A stretch of DNA of 64,000 bases, taken from Spirosoma panaciterrae DSM 21099 (lineage in GTDB: Bacteria; Bacteroidota; Bacteroidia; Cytophagales; Spirosomataceae). The stretch spans positions 103,625 through 167,624 of the forward strand of contig NZ_KB893183.1 in NCBI RefSeq assembly GCF_000374025.1. Reading direction: 5' to 3'. The translations under genes and the position numbers were made by a program. The notes under the pieces were generated by a model. The model was not told where the DNA came from, did not search any database, and saw only the letters and a program-made list of their open reading frames with translations. Below, one piece after another: positions 26,239-35,023 of this stretch (the stretch's first letter is position 1; each line of letters starts with the position of its first letter).

Positions 26239-27552
26239 ATGAACAATCTTACTTTTGCTCGAGAATTTAATAAATTACTGGAAGTATTAAACAGAAAGGA
26301 GTCATATTTTTCGGGTGGTAAATTTATCAGTGTGGTAAGAGAGATCGACCCATACTTTCCTGATTATACTCAATTTATCAATAGTAGAAAAAGTGATAAT
26401 AAAAGTACAAGTAGGAAAGATTACTTCTATGATATACTTCTCGAAATGAACGAATCAGATAGAAGTATACTAATCAACAGATTGTATGAGACTGCAGAGG
26501 AAATGAAAAATAGTTTTCAACCAACTGATGAGTTTTATACGCAAGATGAAATTTCGTTTCATCAACATAAACCGTCGGATAAAGACAAAGTAGAGCTGGC
26601 ATCTAAACCGGTATCATCAGGACATCCTAACGTTTTTATCTCCTATGCTTGGGAAAGTGATGAATTAAAAAAATGGGTGAAACAGTTAGCAACTGATTTG
26701 AGAAAGAACGGAGTTGATGCGATAATAGATCAATGGGCAATGGTCCCTGGTGATCAGATGACACACTTTATGGAAAAGTCGATCAGAGAGAATACTTATG
26801 TCTTGATCGTGTGTACCCCTGCTTACAAAAAGAAGTCGGAGGACAGAACGGGTGGTGTTGGCTATGAAGGAGATATAATGACTGCTGAGGTTGCAGCGGG
26901 TAGTAATCATAGAAAGTTTATTCCAATATTAAAGTATGGAACTAAACATGAGTCACTCCCCTCCTGGCTTGCAGGCAAATATTATATTGATCTATCAACT
27001 AGCAGCCACTTTGATCACAACTTTGAAGATTTACTGACTACTATATTTAATGCCCGAGAAGTTGCCCCTAATCTGGGCCTCATTCCTGATAGATTCCGAC
27101 AAAGCTCCATATCGGCAAACTCATCAATTCCTGGTGAAAATGATAACGTAAAAATAAAAGGAATAGTAGTTGATGAGGTTACACAGCCAATAAATGACGG
27201 TTCAAGGGGTAGTAGTCTATATAAAATACCTTTTGAGTTGAACAAACGGCCAAATTCCGAATGGATACATTTGTTCATTGATGCATTCGACAGGCCCTCG
27301 GAATTTACGTCTATGCACCGGCCAGGTATAGCTTCTGTCATTGGTAACAAAATCTATTTAGACGGTACTACCATAGAAGAAGTAGAGCGCTACCATAAAA
27401 AGACGTTGAAATTAGCCGTAGACGTTGCCAACAGTCGTTACTCTGAGATTTTAAAGCAGAAGCAACAAGAAGCAGAATCATTACAGTTACGAAAGGATCA
27501 ACATAGAAAATACATTGATGAGGCAAGTAAACGTATAAGTTTCGATGATTGA
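26239..27552 (+). CDS. SEFIR-domain protein
   Basis: The 437-residue protein has three parts. An N-terminal helical module (residues 1-95) resembles effector-associated domains. A SEFIR (TIR-related) domain occupies residues 130-270, starting PNVFISYAWESDELKKWV and including DQWAMVPGDQMTHFMEKS. A C-terminal module (residues 325-437) contains FTSMHRPGIASVIGNKIYLD and a coiled tail. SEFIR proteins act in bacterial anti-phage defence as NAD-depleting effectors in reported cases. The gene starts 55 bases after the PRTase-like gene on the same strand, suggesting one transcript. It could also be a stand-alone SEFIR system. Confidence 0.85.
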   Translation: MNNLTFAREFNKLLEVLNRKESYFSGGKFISVVREIDPYFPDYTQFINSRKSDNKSTSRKDYFYDILLEMNESDRSILINRLYETAEEMKNSFQPTDEFYTQDEISFHQHKPSDKDKVELASKPVSSGHPNVFISYAWESDELKKWVKQLATDLRKNGVDAIIDQWAMVPGDQMTHFMEKSIRENTYVLIVCTPAYKKKSEDRTGGVGYEGDIMTAEVAAGSNHRKFIPILKYGTKHESLPSWLAGKYYIDLSTSSHFDHNFEDLLTTIFNAREVAPNLGLIPDRFRQSSISANSSIPGENDNVKIKGIVVDEVTQPINDGSRGSSLYKIPFELNKRPNSEWIHLFIDAFDRPSEFTSMHRPGIASVIGNKIYLDGTTIEEVERYHKKTLKLAVDVANSRYSEILKQKQQEAESLQLRKDQHRKYIDEASKRISFDD

Positions 27553-27769
27553 CTTAATAAACTGCATAATTACATCCCATTGACCATCTAGTCAAAAGCT
27601 TACAAGTAAAAGTGTCTTGAGATGTAGTTTTTAGTTGCCGATAATTATTTTCACAAAAATTGTACTATTTAAGTAGACCTCACTGGTTTATTTTCTTACT
27701 ATCTGTCGTGGCATGCCCGCAGATAGCCGCCTTTTTAACGTTGACTAACTTTAAAGTGAGCAGGATTTG

Positions 27770-28906
27770 GTGAAATCGATTTACGAACTACAACCTATTG
27801 ATATCAGCGGTCGTCATGCGAGAACTGGTTTTGACTATCAAGACCATATTGGCGCAGGCTTTTGCTTGGACATGCTGCTTCGGGAAGATCTCGAAGAAAT
27901 TTGGTTTGAAACCCATGATGATATCACGCTTTTATGGCGTGACCAACCCGAAGTTCGCGTCGAGTTTGTTCAGGTCAAATCCAATAATCTTCCTTCTAGA
28001 TGGTCAGTAAAATCAATCACACATCGTGATAGTGGTCCTGGATCATCTTTGCTTGAAAAATCCTTGTTTCAGTATCGCTGTACAGAAACCTCAACGTTTC
28101 GGATTGTAACGGCTTATGACGTTCACGCTGATTTAGAACTATTAAAACTTGGATTTTCTGGTCGTCCGTGTATTAATGATTCAGAAGAACTGAAGGCATT
28201 AGTTACAAAGATAAAAAGGCGTTTAGGAGGAGATGTAGTCGTACCGGAATCTGGTGTAGGTGTTGATTTCTGGGTTGATAACTGCCGGTGGGACAAACGT
28301 CCTGATGACGTTTTACAAGTTGAAAATCACAATAAACTCCTCTCTGAGCAAGTGTTCAAGAGTAAAAGGGTCAACTTGGTACCTGAGCATAGGGACGAAC
28401 TGTACATGAAGCTTCTCTTTTTAGTGAAAGAAGCTTCATCAAAAAATTTGACGGCTTTTCCCGGGTGTTATAAAATTACTCGTAGCTACCTAAATGACTG
28501 GTTTGATAGGACACTATCAGTTTTGTTAAATTATAGTCGATCTGACAATCCACTTCGTGATAAAATGCAGGATGCAGGCTTACCAGCCCCTCTTGTCCTT
28601 ACAGCGGAAGATTTGCATTGGCGCTACCGAGAAGCACGTTTGGATCCAGATTATTACGGTGGTCCAACCGCATTCAAACGACTAGAGGACGAGGTTATGT
28701 CTCTGCTACCACGGTTACAATCTTATCAATATAGTCTAAGCAGCTCTTTTGATTCGCTGCAATTTCATAAATTCTGCATTGATGAGGTTTACAAAGTGAT
28801 AGAAAAGGATAGACTACGTGAATTCTCTTTACCAGAGCATATTGCAGTAGGCTTTTTTTATCAGGTTACGAACCGTTGTTTGATGCGTTTTACTGTAGAA
28901 AACTGA
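27770..28906 (+). CDS. ABC-3C effector: Cap4/DUF4297-like dsDNA endonuclease
   Basis: The protein has 378 residues. Its N-terminal domain has the restriction-endonuclease-like pattern of DUF4297/Cap4 nucleases: GFDYQDHIGAGFCLDMLL (residues 20-37), ETHDD (near 46) and EFVQVKSNN (about 66-74), which carries the E-x-Q-x-K catalytic core. It is the first gene of an ABC three-component cassette and is followed with one base of overlap by the middle component. The start is a GTG at 27770 (a TTG precedes it). Expected role: DNA cleavage once the ABC ATPase senses infection. Confidence 0.8.
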   Translation: MKSIYELQPIDISGRHARTGFDYQDHIGAGFCLDMLLREDLEEIWFETHDDITLLWRDQPEVRVEFVQVKSNNLPSRWSVKSITHRDSGPGSSLLEKSLFQYRCTETSTFRIVTAYDVHADLELLKLGFSGRPCINDSEELKALVTKIKRRLGGDVVVPESGVGVDFWVDNCRWDKRPDDVLQVENHNKLLSEQVFKSKRVNLVPEHRDELYMKLLFLVKEASSKNLTAFPGCYKITRSYLNDWFDRTLSVLLNYSRSDNPLRDKMQDAGLPAPLVLTAEDLHWRYREARLDPDYYGGPTAFKRLEDEVMSLLPRLQSYQYSLSSSFDSLQFHKFCIDEVYKVIEKDRLREFSLPEHIAVGFFYQVTNRCLMRFTVEN

Positions 28907-29469
28907 TGAGATCGATTCTTAATCTTAAGGGGTTCTCATCAGGGAAGACACTTTCCTCAGATGATCTAATCGAGTTTCATGCTTCTCGACTATTACTGCT
29001 AATCCAAGTATGCGGCATTAAGGATTCAAAAACAAAAACGTCAAAAATTGAAGGATTAACTAAGTTAGCTAAACTTGATTTCTTTGTTCGGTATCCTGCT
29101 TTTTTCAACAAAGTAGCCGCTCATTTGAGCAGTACGGATTCAATACAAAGTGATGATGTTGAATCAAAAATGGTCCGGTTTCACTATGGGCCTTGGGATA
29201 AACGATATTACCAAGTTATACCTTACTTGGAAGCTAGAGGCTTAATTAAGGTTATAAAAAATGGTAGTGCCTATAATTTCGTCCTCACTAATTTGGGAAA
29301 GTCCATTGCTGAACAACTCCTTGCCCATAACGAGTTTGGCGAAGTCTCCGAACGCATGAAATCCGTTAAAAAATTACTGGGTGGGAAAACAGGCAATTTT
29401 TTAAAAGAACTTATTTATAAGGTTTTTGACGAAGAAGTCAAAGAAAAAAACTTAGATGATCTTATCTGA
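28906..29469 (+). CDS. ABC-3C middle component
   Basis: The 187-residue protein matches the middle component that links effector and ATPase in ABC three-component systems. The phrase KIEGLTKLAKLDFFVRYP (residues 45-62) is characteristic. A winged-helix-like segment follows (YYQVIPYLEARGLIKVIKNG, near residue 105). The ATG at 28906 overlaps the previous stop (TGATG). It overlaps the ATPase start by 14 bases if that gene begins at 29456. Confidence 0.8.
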   Translation: MRSILNLKGFSSGKTLSSDDLIEFHASRLLLLIQVCGIKDSKTKTSKIEGLTKLAKLDFFVRYPAFFNKVAAHLSSTDSIQSDDVESKMVRFHYGPWDKRYYQVIPYLEARGLIKVIKNGSAYNFVLTNLGKSIAEQLLAHNEFGEVSERMKSVKKLLGGKTGNFLKELIYKVFDEEVKEKNLDDLI

Positions 29470-31402
29470 TTCCACCGACCATATGAGTGAAAAATTGCTG
29501 GTTAAAAATATTACCCGCATCAACTCTTTAGGCGAAAAAGAGATGATTGAGTTTACTAGTGGCGTCAATTTATTAGTTGGTGCTTCAAACAGTGGAAAGA
29601 CTGTTTGGCTGATGATGTTGGATTACCTGCTGGGTGATGCCGGATCGGTAGAAGACGCGCTTAATAAAGACGACCGGGATGGTCAATTTTTGTATGAGAT
29701 TTTCGACGAACTGAGTGTGGTTATTGAAATTAATAACGTAGATTATTTAATCGAACGCAAGTGGAAACAGAAAGGATTAAAATCTAAAATTCTTGTTGAC
29801 AACCAAGCCTATGATGCGTCCGAATTCTCAAAATTTATTCTAGAAAAGCTATCAATCCCTGTTATAAAATTTCCCAAAGGCAACCCTTATCAGGATGGTG
29901 CTTGGATTGAACTTACGTTCCGTATATTATTCAGGCATATCTATCGTCAAGAACGGTTCTGGGGCGATTTGGCGGATAAGCAGCCGGAAAGTGAACAACA
30001 TGCGGCCATTTGTCAATTTCTTGGTTTAGCCGAATATCTCTTTTCTCCTTTGGGCAATGAACTTATTGACAAGCGCAAGGAGTTAATTCGCCTTCAAGCC
30101 CAAAAAGATCAATTTCAGGAAGTTCTTGACCAGATCACGAAACGTCTGCTTCCTGCCGGTGAAAAGAGTATAACATTTGTTACGGTAGATTCCTTGAATG
30201 AGCGCATTAGGGAACTTCGCGATCAGTCACAGGTATTACTTGCCCAACGACAAAGTGTCATTGCCAACGGGATTAATGCTTCGTTAGATGAGGCTAAGCC
30301 GGATGTAGCTTTAGAGATTAAGTTAACCGAAGATCGAGCCCGTATCGTTCAGGATTTAGAGACTTCGGCAGAATTGCGGAAACGAGAAGCTGAAAAGTTG
30401 AATCGCTTTGCGAATTTACTCAAGTCGGTTGACTCCGAGTATAGTAAACTAAATCGCGCAAAATCAGCTGGTGAGTTACTGGCTGACATTAAAATTACGC
30501 ATTGCCCAGCCTGTGATCAGGAAATTGACCCGAAACCGGTAGATGAAGATACCTGTTTTCTATGCCATCAACCTTTAAATCATTCTGCGAACGAAGACCG
30601 TGTTGAGTTTGAGCTTCATCAATTGGACAGTGAACGAAAAGAACTGCGGGAATTAATTGAGCGAATAAAAGGTGAACAGGAGGAGTCAATGCATAAACAT
30701 ACGCTATTGTATGACTCGTTAATCACAATCGATCAACAATTAGCTCCCTTGAAACAACGGCTTTCAGGTCTTGTACAAGCCCAGGTAAGTGCCTTCGATC
30801 TACGTCGGGGTAAGCTGGAAGAACAAATTCAGAATTTCAACCGCGTCTTAAAGACTTTAAATTACAGAGATGAACTCTCAAAAAAGATTGATGATCTCAA
30901 TGCGTTAATTCAAAGACAAATTAATGATCTTCCTAAAAATACCGAAACCATAGAATACGAACAGGGAGCCGATGACTTGTGTGATGGGATGATGGAATAC
31001 ATCAATAAAATAGCCGCTACTAGACCGGATCGGTGGCCTTTTACGGAAGGAAACAATCGGATCAGGCTATACCTGAATGACAAGCGCTTCAACTTTCGAG
31101 TTGGTAGGACCAATTGGTATTCCATCGGTGCCAAGCCTAAAACATATTTTTTACTCGCTTACCATTACGGGTTATTAAAACTGAGCTTACAAAACACCTA
31201 TAATTACCCTGGATTACTAATCATTGATTTTCCTCCTGTTTTGGCCGACGGTGACGTAAAGTCTTCCGAGAATTATTTAATAAAACCTTTTATAGAACTC
31301 TGTGAATCGGCAAATAATACAGTTCAAGTTATTATTGCAGGAGAAGCGTTTGAGGAGCTTGAAAACGTTAACACTATTACTTTAGAGGGAGCTTATAAAT
31401 AG
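29456..31402 (+). CDS. ABC-3C ATPase, DUF3732-like SMC/RecN-type with zinc hook
   Basis: The 648-residue ATPase has Walker A GASNSGKT near residue 42, long coiled coils (about residues 195-345 and 385-490) separated by a zinc hook CPAC ... CFLC near residues 350-375. The signature-like SIGAKPKTYF (near 560) and Walker B LLIIDFPP (near 590) follow. This is the sensor/motor component of an ABC three-component defence cassette. The start may be 29456 or an ATG at 29483. Its end is followed by a 186-base gap without a recognised gene. Confidence 0.85.
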   Translation: MILSDSTDHMSEKLLVKNITRINSLGEKEMIEFTSGVNLLVGASNSGKTVWLMMLDYLLGDAGSVEDALNKDDRDGQFLYEIFDELSVVIEINNVDYLIERKWKQKGLKSKILVDNQAYDASEFSKFILEKLSIPVIKFPKGNPYQDGAWIELTFRILFRHIYRQERFWGDLADKQPESEQHAAICQFLGLAEYLFSPLGNELIDKRKELIRLQAQKDQFQEVLDQITKRLLPAGEKSITFVTVDSLNERIRELRDQSQVLLAQRQSVIANGINASLDEAKPDVALEIKLTEDRARIVQDLETSAELRKREAEKLNRFANLLKSVDSEYSKLNRAKSAGELLADIKITHCPACDQEIDPKPVDEDTCFLCHQPLNHSANEDRVEFELHQLDSERKELRELIERIKGEQEESMHKHTLLYDSLITIDQQLAPLKQRLSGLVQAQVSAFDLRRGKLEEQIQNFNRVLKTLNYRDELSKKIDDLNALIQRQINDLPKNTETIEYEQGADDLCDGMMEYINKIAATRPDRWPFTEGNNRIRLYLNDKRFNFRVGRTNWYSIGAKPKTYFLLAYHYGLLKLSLQNTYNYPGLLIIDFPPVLADGDVKSSENYLIKPFIELCESANNTVQVIIAGEAFEELENVNTITLEGAYK

Positions 31403-31580
31403 GAACTGCCCTAGATTCCGTTAATTGCCATAAAATTAAACTCAAAAGCAACGAAAGTTCTGTTCCATCTATAGTCAGTATTTTAAATACTTTGTCGAAC
31501 TGGCTCGTATTGAGAATACAATTCAATTTTAATTATTTAAGTTTTATAAAATGCCCAAATCTTTAGGCAATACATAGCAT

Positions 31581-31605
31581 AGAATGAGCTAAAGTGGCTC
31601 ATTCT
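31581..31605 (-). terminator. hairpin overlapping the DUF1016 stop codon
   Basis: A perfect 9-bp stem AGAATGAGC/GCTCATTCT spans the end of the DUF1016 gene, including its stop codon at 31589-31591. There is no T tract, so it may terminate or stabilise the transcript. Confidence 0.4.
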
Positions 31606-32587
31606 CGTTATCTGTTAATTCTTTACGGATCTCGTCAATGAGTTGTTGTTCCGTTGGTAAATGGAGTTGGTACTTACTGGCAAATAGTTGGGTATTGTTT
31701 TCTGGAAGTGTATACCGGACTACAGCGTCATTTTTATCTGCACACAGCAGAACACCAATGGTGGGATTTTCGTAGGGTTCCTTTATACTACGGTCATAGT
31801 AGTTAACATACATTTGTAACTGGCCTAAATCCTGATGAGTGATCTTATCCATTTTTAGATCCAGCAGCACAAAACATTGTAATAATCGATTGTAGAAGAC
31901 TAAATCAATTTTGAATTCGTCACTGTCAATGATGATCCGCTTTTGCCGGGCAACGAAAGAAAAACCATTGCCTAGCTCCAGCAGAAATTCCTGAATATGG
32001 GTGATGATGGCGCTTTCAATGTCATGCTCGTAATAACTGGCTTGTGGTTTTAAGCCCAAAAATTCTAACACCATAGGATCTTTAATCACTTGATGGGGCT
32101 TTGTTGGCTTAGCCTGCGATTGGGCAATAGCTAAAACGCTTTCCTTGTCCTGACTCATTAATAGCCGTTCATACAGAAGGCTATTGATCTGTCGTTCCAG
32201 TTGCCGCACTGTCCAGGCATTTTTCTCCGTCTCAGCCAGGTAGAACGCTCGCTTACTAGCGTCTTCTAGGCGCACCAAGACTTTATAGTGCGTCCAGGTT
32301 AATTGTGAACTCAGTGAGTTCACAATTGGATAGGTGAGGTAAAACTGTCTGCTTAACTGGAGATTTCGGCTGGAAAAGTTCTCGCCATATTCGGCAACTA
32401 ATTGACTTGACAGGTTTTTAATCAGCCCTTTACCATACGTAGCCCGGTCTTGACCTTGCTGTTCATCCTCGACAATAACCCGGCCAATATGCCAGTACAT
32501 AAGGGCTAAAGCATGATTGATAGAGCGAGCCGCACTTTCTCTTGATTGATGAATAATCTGCCGAATTTCAGAAACTAATTGATCCAT
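31589..32587 (-). CDS. DUF1016/YhcG-family PDDEXK nuclease
   Basis: The 332-residue protein has the DUF1016 N-terminal domain (residues 1-150, including ALALMYWHIGRVIVE and QLTWTHYKVLVRL) and a C-terminal PDDEXK nuclease domain. The nuclease core is FKIDLVFYNRLLQCFVLLDLKM near residues 222-243, with Asp and a DLK lysine. Such proteins occur in defence islands and near restriction loci. It faces the ABC-3C cassette convergently. A 27-bp perfect palindrome lies inside the coding sequence at 32301-32327. Confidence 0.9.
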   Translation of the reverse strand: MDQLVSEIRQIIHQSRESAARSINHALALMYWHIGRVIVEDEQQGQDRATYGKGLIKNLSSQLVAEYGENFSSRNLQLSRQFYLTYPIVNSLSSQLTWTHYKVLVRLEDASKRAFYLAETEKNAWTVRQLERQINSLLYERLLMSQDKESVLAIAQSQAKPTKPHQVIKDPMVLEFLGLKPQASYYEHDIESAIITHIQEFLLELGNGFSFVARQKRIIIDSDEFKIDLVFYNRLLQCFVLLDLKMDKITHQDLGQLQMYVNYYDRSIKEPYENPTIGVLLCADKNDAVVRYTLPENNTQLFASKYQLHLPTEQQLIDEIRKELTDNENEPL

Positions 32588-32756
32588 TTAACGGGAAAGC
32601 AAAGAAGTCTTTTTGAGTAAAATGGGATCGTAACAGACACAAATTCCCAACGGCGAAGTTACTCAATAAAGGATGAAGGATAGGCGATCAGAGTATATAA
32701 GCAAGGTACTCAGATGGAGGTCATTCGTTCAGATAAATCTCTACTTGGTAAAAAGT

Positions 32757-32849
32757 GCTGAACTATTAAACTGAACGGGTTTATTGAACGCAAAAAGGGC
32801 CGTTTCCAGCCCATTCCCTCCTACTCGACCACTGTTCAGAAAAACGTCC
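32757..32849 (-). repeat. intact copy of repeat A/B with GTTCAGAAAAACGTCC motif
   Basis: Read in reverse, 32757-32829 matches 11655-11727, and 32821-32849 matches 10074-10101, so this is the uninterrupted version of the repeat that the IS3 element splits. The 16-mer GTTCAGAAAAACGTCC (32834-32849) recurs exactly at 63400-63415. Confidence 0.7.
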
Positions 32850-32874
32850 GAGAGTAATCAGGGCAAGACACCCC

Positions 32875-32889
32875 ACAATCGAGCGATTT
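32875..32889 (-). repeat. 15-mer inverted repeat, left copy
   Basis: ACAATCGAGCGATTT here is repeated in inverted orientation at 63199-63213. The two copies bracket the polysaccharide utilisation locus. Confidence 0.5.
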
Positions 32890-32943
32890 TAGCACAAGAC
32901 ACATTACCCGAACATTTCCTGGATACCTACTTGGTGAGTGTGT

Positions 32944-33020
32944 TTTATCCAAGTAGTACTAAAAATTGTCAAATGTCATGTAAGTAGTTAAAGCCGCTTT
33001 ACTTGTCTTCTGGCAGTTGA
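32944..33020 (+). promoter_or_regulatory. shared leader element, copy 1 (upstream of sugar isomerase gene)
   Basis: This 77-base stretch aligns without gaps to 55256-55331 and partly to 39371-39436. Shared cores are TGTAAGTAGTT, then exactly 8 variable bases, then TTACTTGTCTTCTGG. The spacing resembles an ECF sigma promoter with -35-like GTAAG and -10-like GTCTT. The coding start lies about 170 bases downstream of the -10-like motif. The remaining 33021-33178 shows nothing certain. Confidence 0.55.
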
Positions 33021-33178
33021 TACGAACCGGTTGTTTTTCCAATGAATCATAACTGGTTTGTTTTGCTGACACTTGATAGTTTCCATCTAAAGGCACTAAA
33101 TTCGTTGGATTATGAATTTGAATCCACCCGCCCGGCCAATAAAAACTGCATAAACAACCAGTATCGGTTTTCACACCT

Positions 33179-34081
33179 ATGTGTATGGCCACAACACGCC
33201 GAACATTTCTAAAAACCGCCGTATGGCTGGCTGGAGCCTCAGCGTTGGGCTTTAGCGCCAGAAAAGCCAAACCACGCCTGGCTTTTTCAACATTGGGTTG
33301 CCCGACCTGGCCCTTGTCGAAAATCGTTAAAACGGCCGTGGACGAACGCTACGAGGCCGTCGAAATCAGGGGGCTGGAGAAAGAAATGTACCTGCCTAAA
33401 CGCCCGGAGTTCAGTACGGCTATTGCTGAAACACGCCGGTTGTTTGCTGACAATAATCTTAAACTCTGCAACTTAGGTGCATCCTCGAACTTGCACTACA
33501 TGGACGCGACCAGGCGGCAGAAAAACATGGACGAAGCCAGACGATTTATCGACCTGGCTGGCCAACTGACCTGCCCCTATGTTCGGGTTTTCCCTAACGA
33601 TTTACCCAAAGACCAGGATCGCCAACAGACCATCGACCTCATCAGCGCAAACCTGCTTGATCTGGGCCAGTACGCCAAGGGTGCCAACGTAACGGTATTG
33701 CTCGAATCGCACGGCGAGGTGGTCTGGAAAGACTTATTGGTCCAGATTATGCAAAAAGCCGAGCATCCGAACGTGGGACTGATCTGGGATATTTTCAATA
33801 TGTGGTCGATTACCAAAGAACCCCCGGCGGAGGTGTATCAGACACTAAAAAAATACATCCGACATACCCATATCAAAGATGGCAGCATGGTGGCCGGCAA
33901 ACCCGCCTACACGTTCATTGGCAAAGGCGAAGCACCCCTGAAAGAAGCCATCGACGCGCTCAAAGCGGGTGGGTATTCAGGCTACTATAGTTTTGAATGG
34001 GAAAAAATGTGGCACCCTGAAATCCCTGAACCAGAACTCGCTTTTGCCGATTATCCGAAGGCCATCCAGTCGTATTTTTAG
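33179..34081 (+). CDS. periplasmic sugar phosphate isomerase/epimerase-like TIM barrel
   Basis: The 300-residue protein begins with a Tat-like signal (TTRRTFLKTAVWLAGASAL), then a xylose-isomerase-like TIM barrel of the AP endonuclease 2 superfamily. Likely metal ligands are Glu in VLLESHGEV (about 182), Asp and Asn in LIWDIFNMW (about 208), His in RHTHIKDG (about 236) and Glu in FEWEKMW (about 279). Such proteins isomerise or epimerise sugars or keto-sugars. It opens the utilisation locus. The ATG at 33185 is an alternative start. Confidence 0.8.
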   Translation: MCMATTRRTFLKTAVWLAGASALGFSARKAKPRLAFSTLGCPTWPLSKIVKTAVDERYEAVEIRGLEKEMYLPKRPEFSTAIAETRRLFADNNLKLCNLGASSNLHYMDATRRQKNMDEARRFIDLAGQLTCPYVRVFPNDLPKDQDRQQTIDLISANLLDLGQYAKGANVTVLLESHGEVVWKDLLVQIMQKAEHPNVGLIWDIFNMWSITKEPPAEVYQTLKKYIRHTHIKDGSMVAGKPAYTFIGKGEAPLKEAIDALKAGGYSGYYSFEWEKMWHPEIPEPELAFADYPKAIQSYF

Positions 34082-34107
34082 CTACTGGGCCAGCAACGTA
34101 TCAATTG

Positions 34108-35007
34108 ATGAAGAAGGCAATCAACAGGTGGTTTGTGTACCCGTTTGGGCTGGTTATACTGTGGCTACTTAGGCCCTGTATAACGTCGGCACAGAGCCGT
34201 GATACAGGGCAACTGGCGCAACGCGTTTTGCCGGGAGCGCAGGTCGAAATCTATAAACGAGTCGGACTAACCGATTTGCGGGCGAGTATCGTATATCCGC
34301 CAGATTACCAGTCCGGAAAAACCTATCCTGCAATCGTTTTCTTTTTTGGGGGCGGCTGGATACGCGGCAGTGTCACGCAGTTTGAAAATGCCTGTCGCTA
34401 TTTTGCCAACCGGGGTATGATTGCGGTAGCGTTCGATTATCGGGTGTCGAGTCGGCACAAAACCACACCGTTCGAAGCCGTTCAGGATGCTCGTTCAGCC
34501 ATGCGTTGGGTACGTAAAAATGCCAGTCGATTAGGTATTCAATCGGACCGAATTGTGGCCAGTGGTGGCTCGGCGGGTGGGCATCTGGCTTTAGCTACGG
34601 CTCTACTGGATCGAATCAATGAACCCGGTGAAGATACATCGGTCAGCACCAAACCCAATGCCCTCGTTTTGTTCAATCCGGTGACTAAAACGACCGCTGG
34701 TGGCTATGGCTACGAACGGCTGGGCGACCGGGCCGAAGACCTTTCCCCTGTGGCGCATGTGCAGCCCGGCACGCCACCGGCCATTGTGTTTCATGGCGAG
34801 GCCGATACCACCGTACCGATTCAGAATGCCGAAGAGTTTTGTGAGCGCATGAAAGCCGCTGGTAATCTTTGTGAATTACACCGGTTTGCAGGGCAGAAAC
34901 ATGGCTTCTTCAACAACAATCCAGAACTTAACAAACAGATTATCGGCCTGACCGATCAGTTTTTGACCCGCCTTGGGTACCTGAAACCGCTCCCCAATAC
35001 GAAGTAA
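34108..35007 (+). CDS. secreted alpha/beta hydrolase (esterase-like)
   Basis: This roughly 299-residue serine hydrolase resembles BD-FAE/acetyl-esterase-type enzymes. An N-terminal signal segment (residues 8-25) precedes the oxyanion-hole motif FFGGGWIRGS (about 75). The nucleophile is in ASGGSAGGHLAL (about residue 154), the Asp in GEADTTVP (about 232) and the His in QKHGFFN (about 270). The likely job is removal of acyl or acetyl groups from the glycan. It follows the isomerase gene by 27 bases. Confidence 0.85.
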   Translation: MKKAINRWFVYPFGLVILWLLRPCITSAQSRDTGQLAQRVLPGAQVEIYKRVGLTDLRASIVYPPDYQSGKTYPAIVFFFGGGWIRGSVTQFENACRYFANRGMIAVAFDYRVSSRHKTTPFEAVQDARSAMRWVRKNASRLGIQSDRIVASGGSAGGHLALATALLDRINEPGEDTSVSTKPNALVLFNPVTKTTAGGYGYERLGDRAEDLSPVAHVQPGTPPAIVFHGEADTTVPIQNAEEFCERMKAAGNLCELHRFAGQKHGFFNNNPELNKQIIGLTDQFLTRLGYLKPLPNTK

Positions 35008-35023
35008 TTAGGCTAAAGCCAGT

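Noticed and set aside
32784..32987. 67-codon plus-strand frame (MNAKRAVSSPFPPTRPLF...)
   Set aside because: It runs through the repeat region 32757-32889 and into the shared leader element; the composition looks like translated repeat, with no support for a gene.
32959..33270. 103-codon minus-strand frame ending ...TTYMTFDNF
   Set aside because: It overlaps the start of the sugar isomerase gene and crosses the shared leader element. The matching minus-strand text at copy 2 differs without third-position bias and copy 3 contains a stop, so non-coding conservation is the better explanation, although a relict gene cannot be fully excluded.
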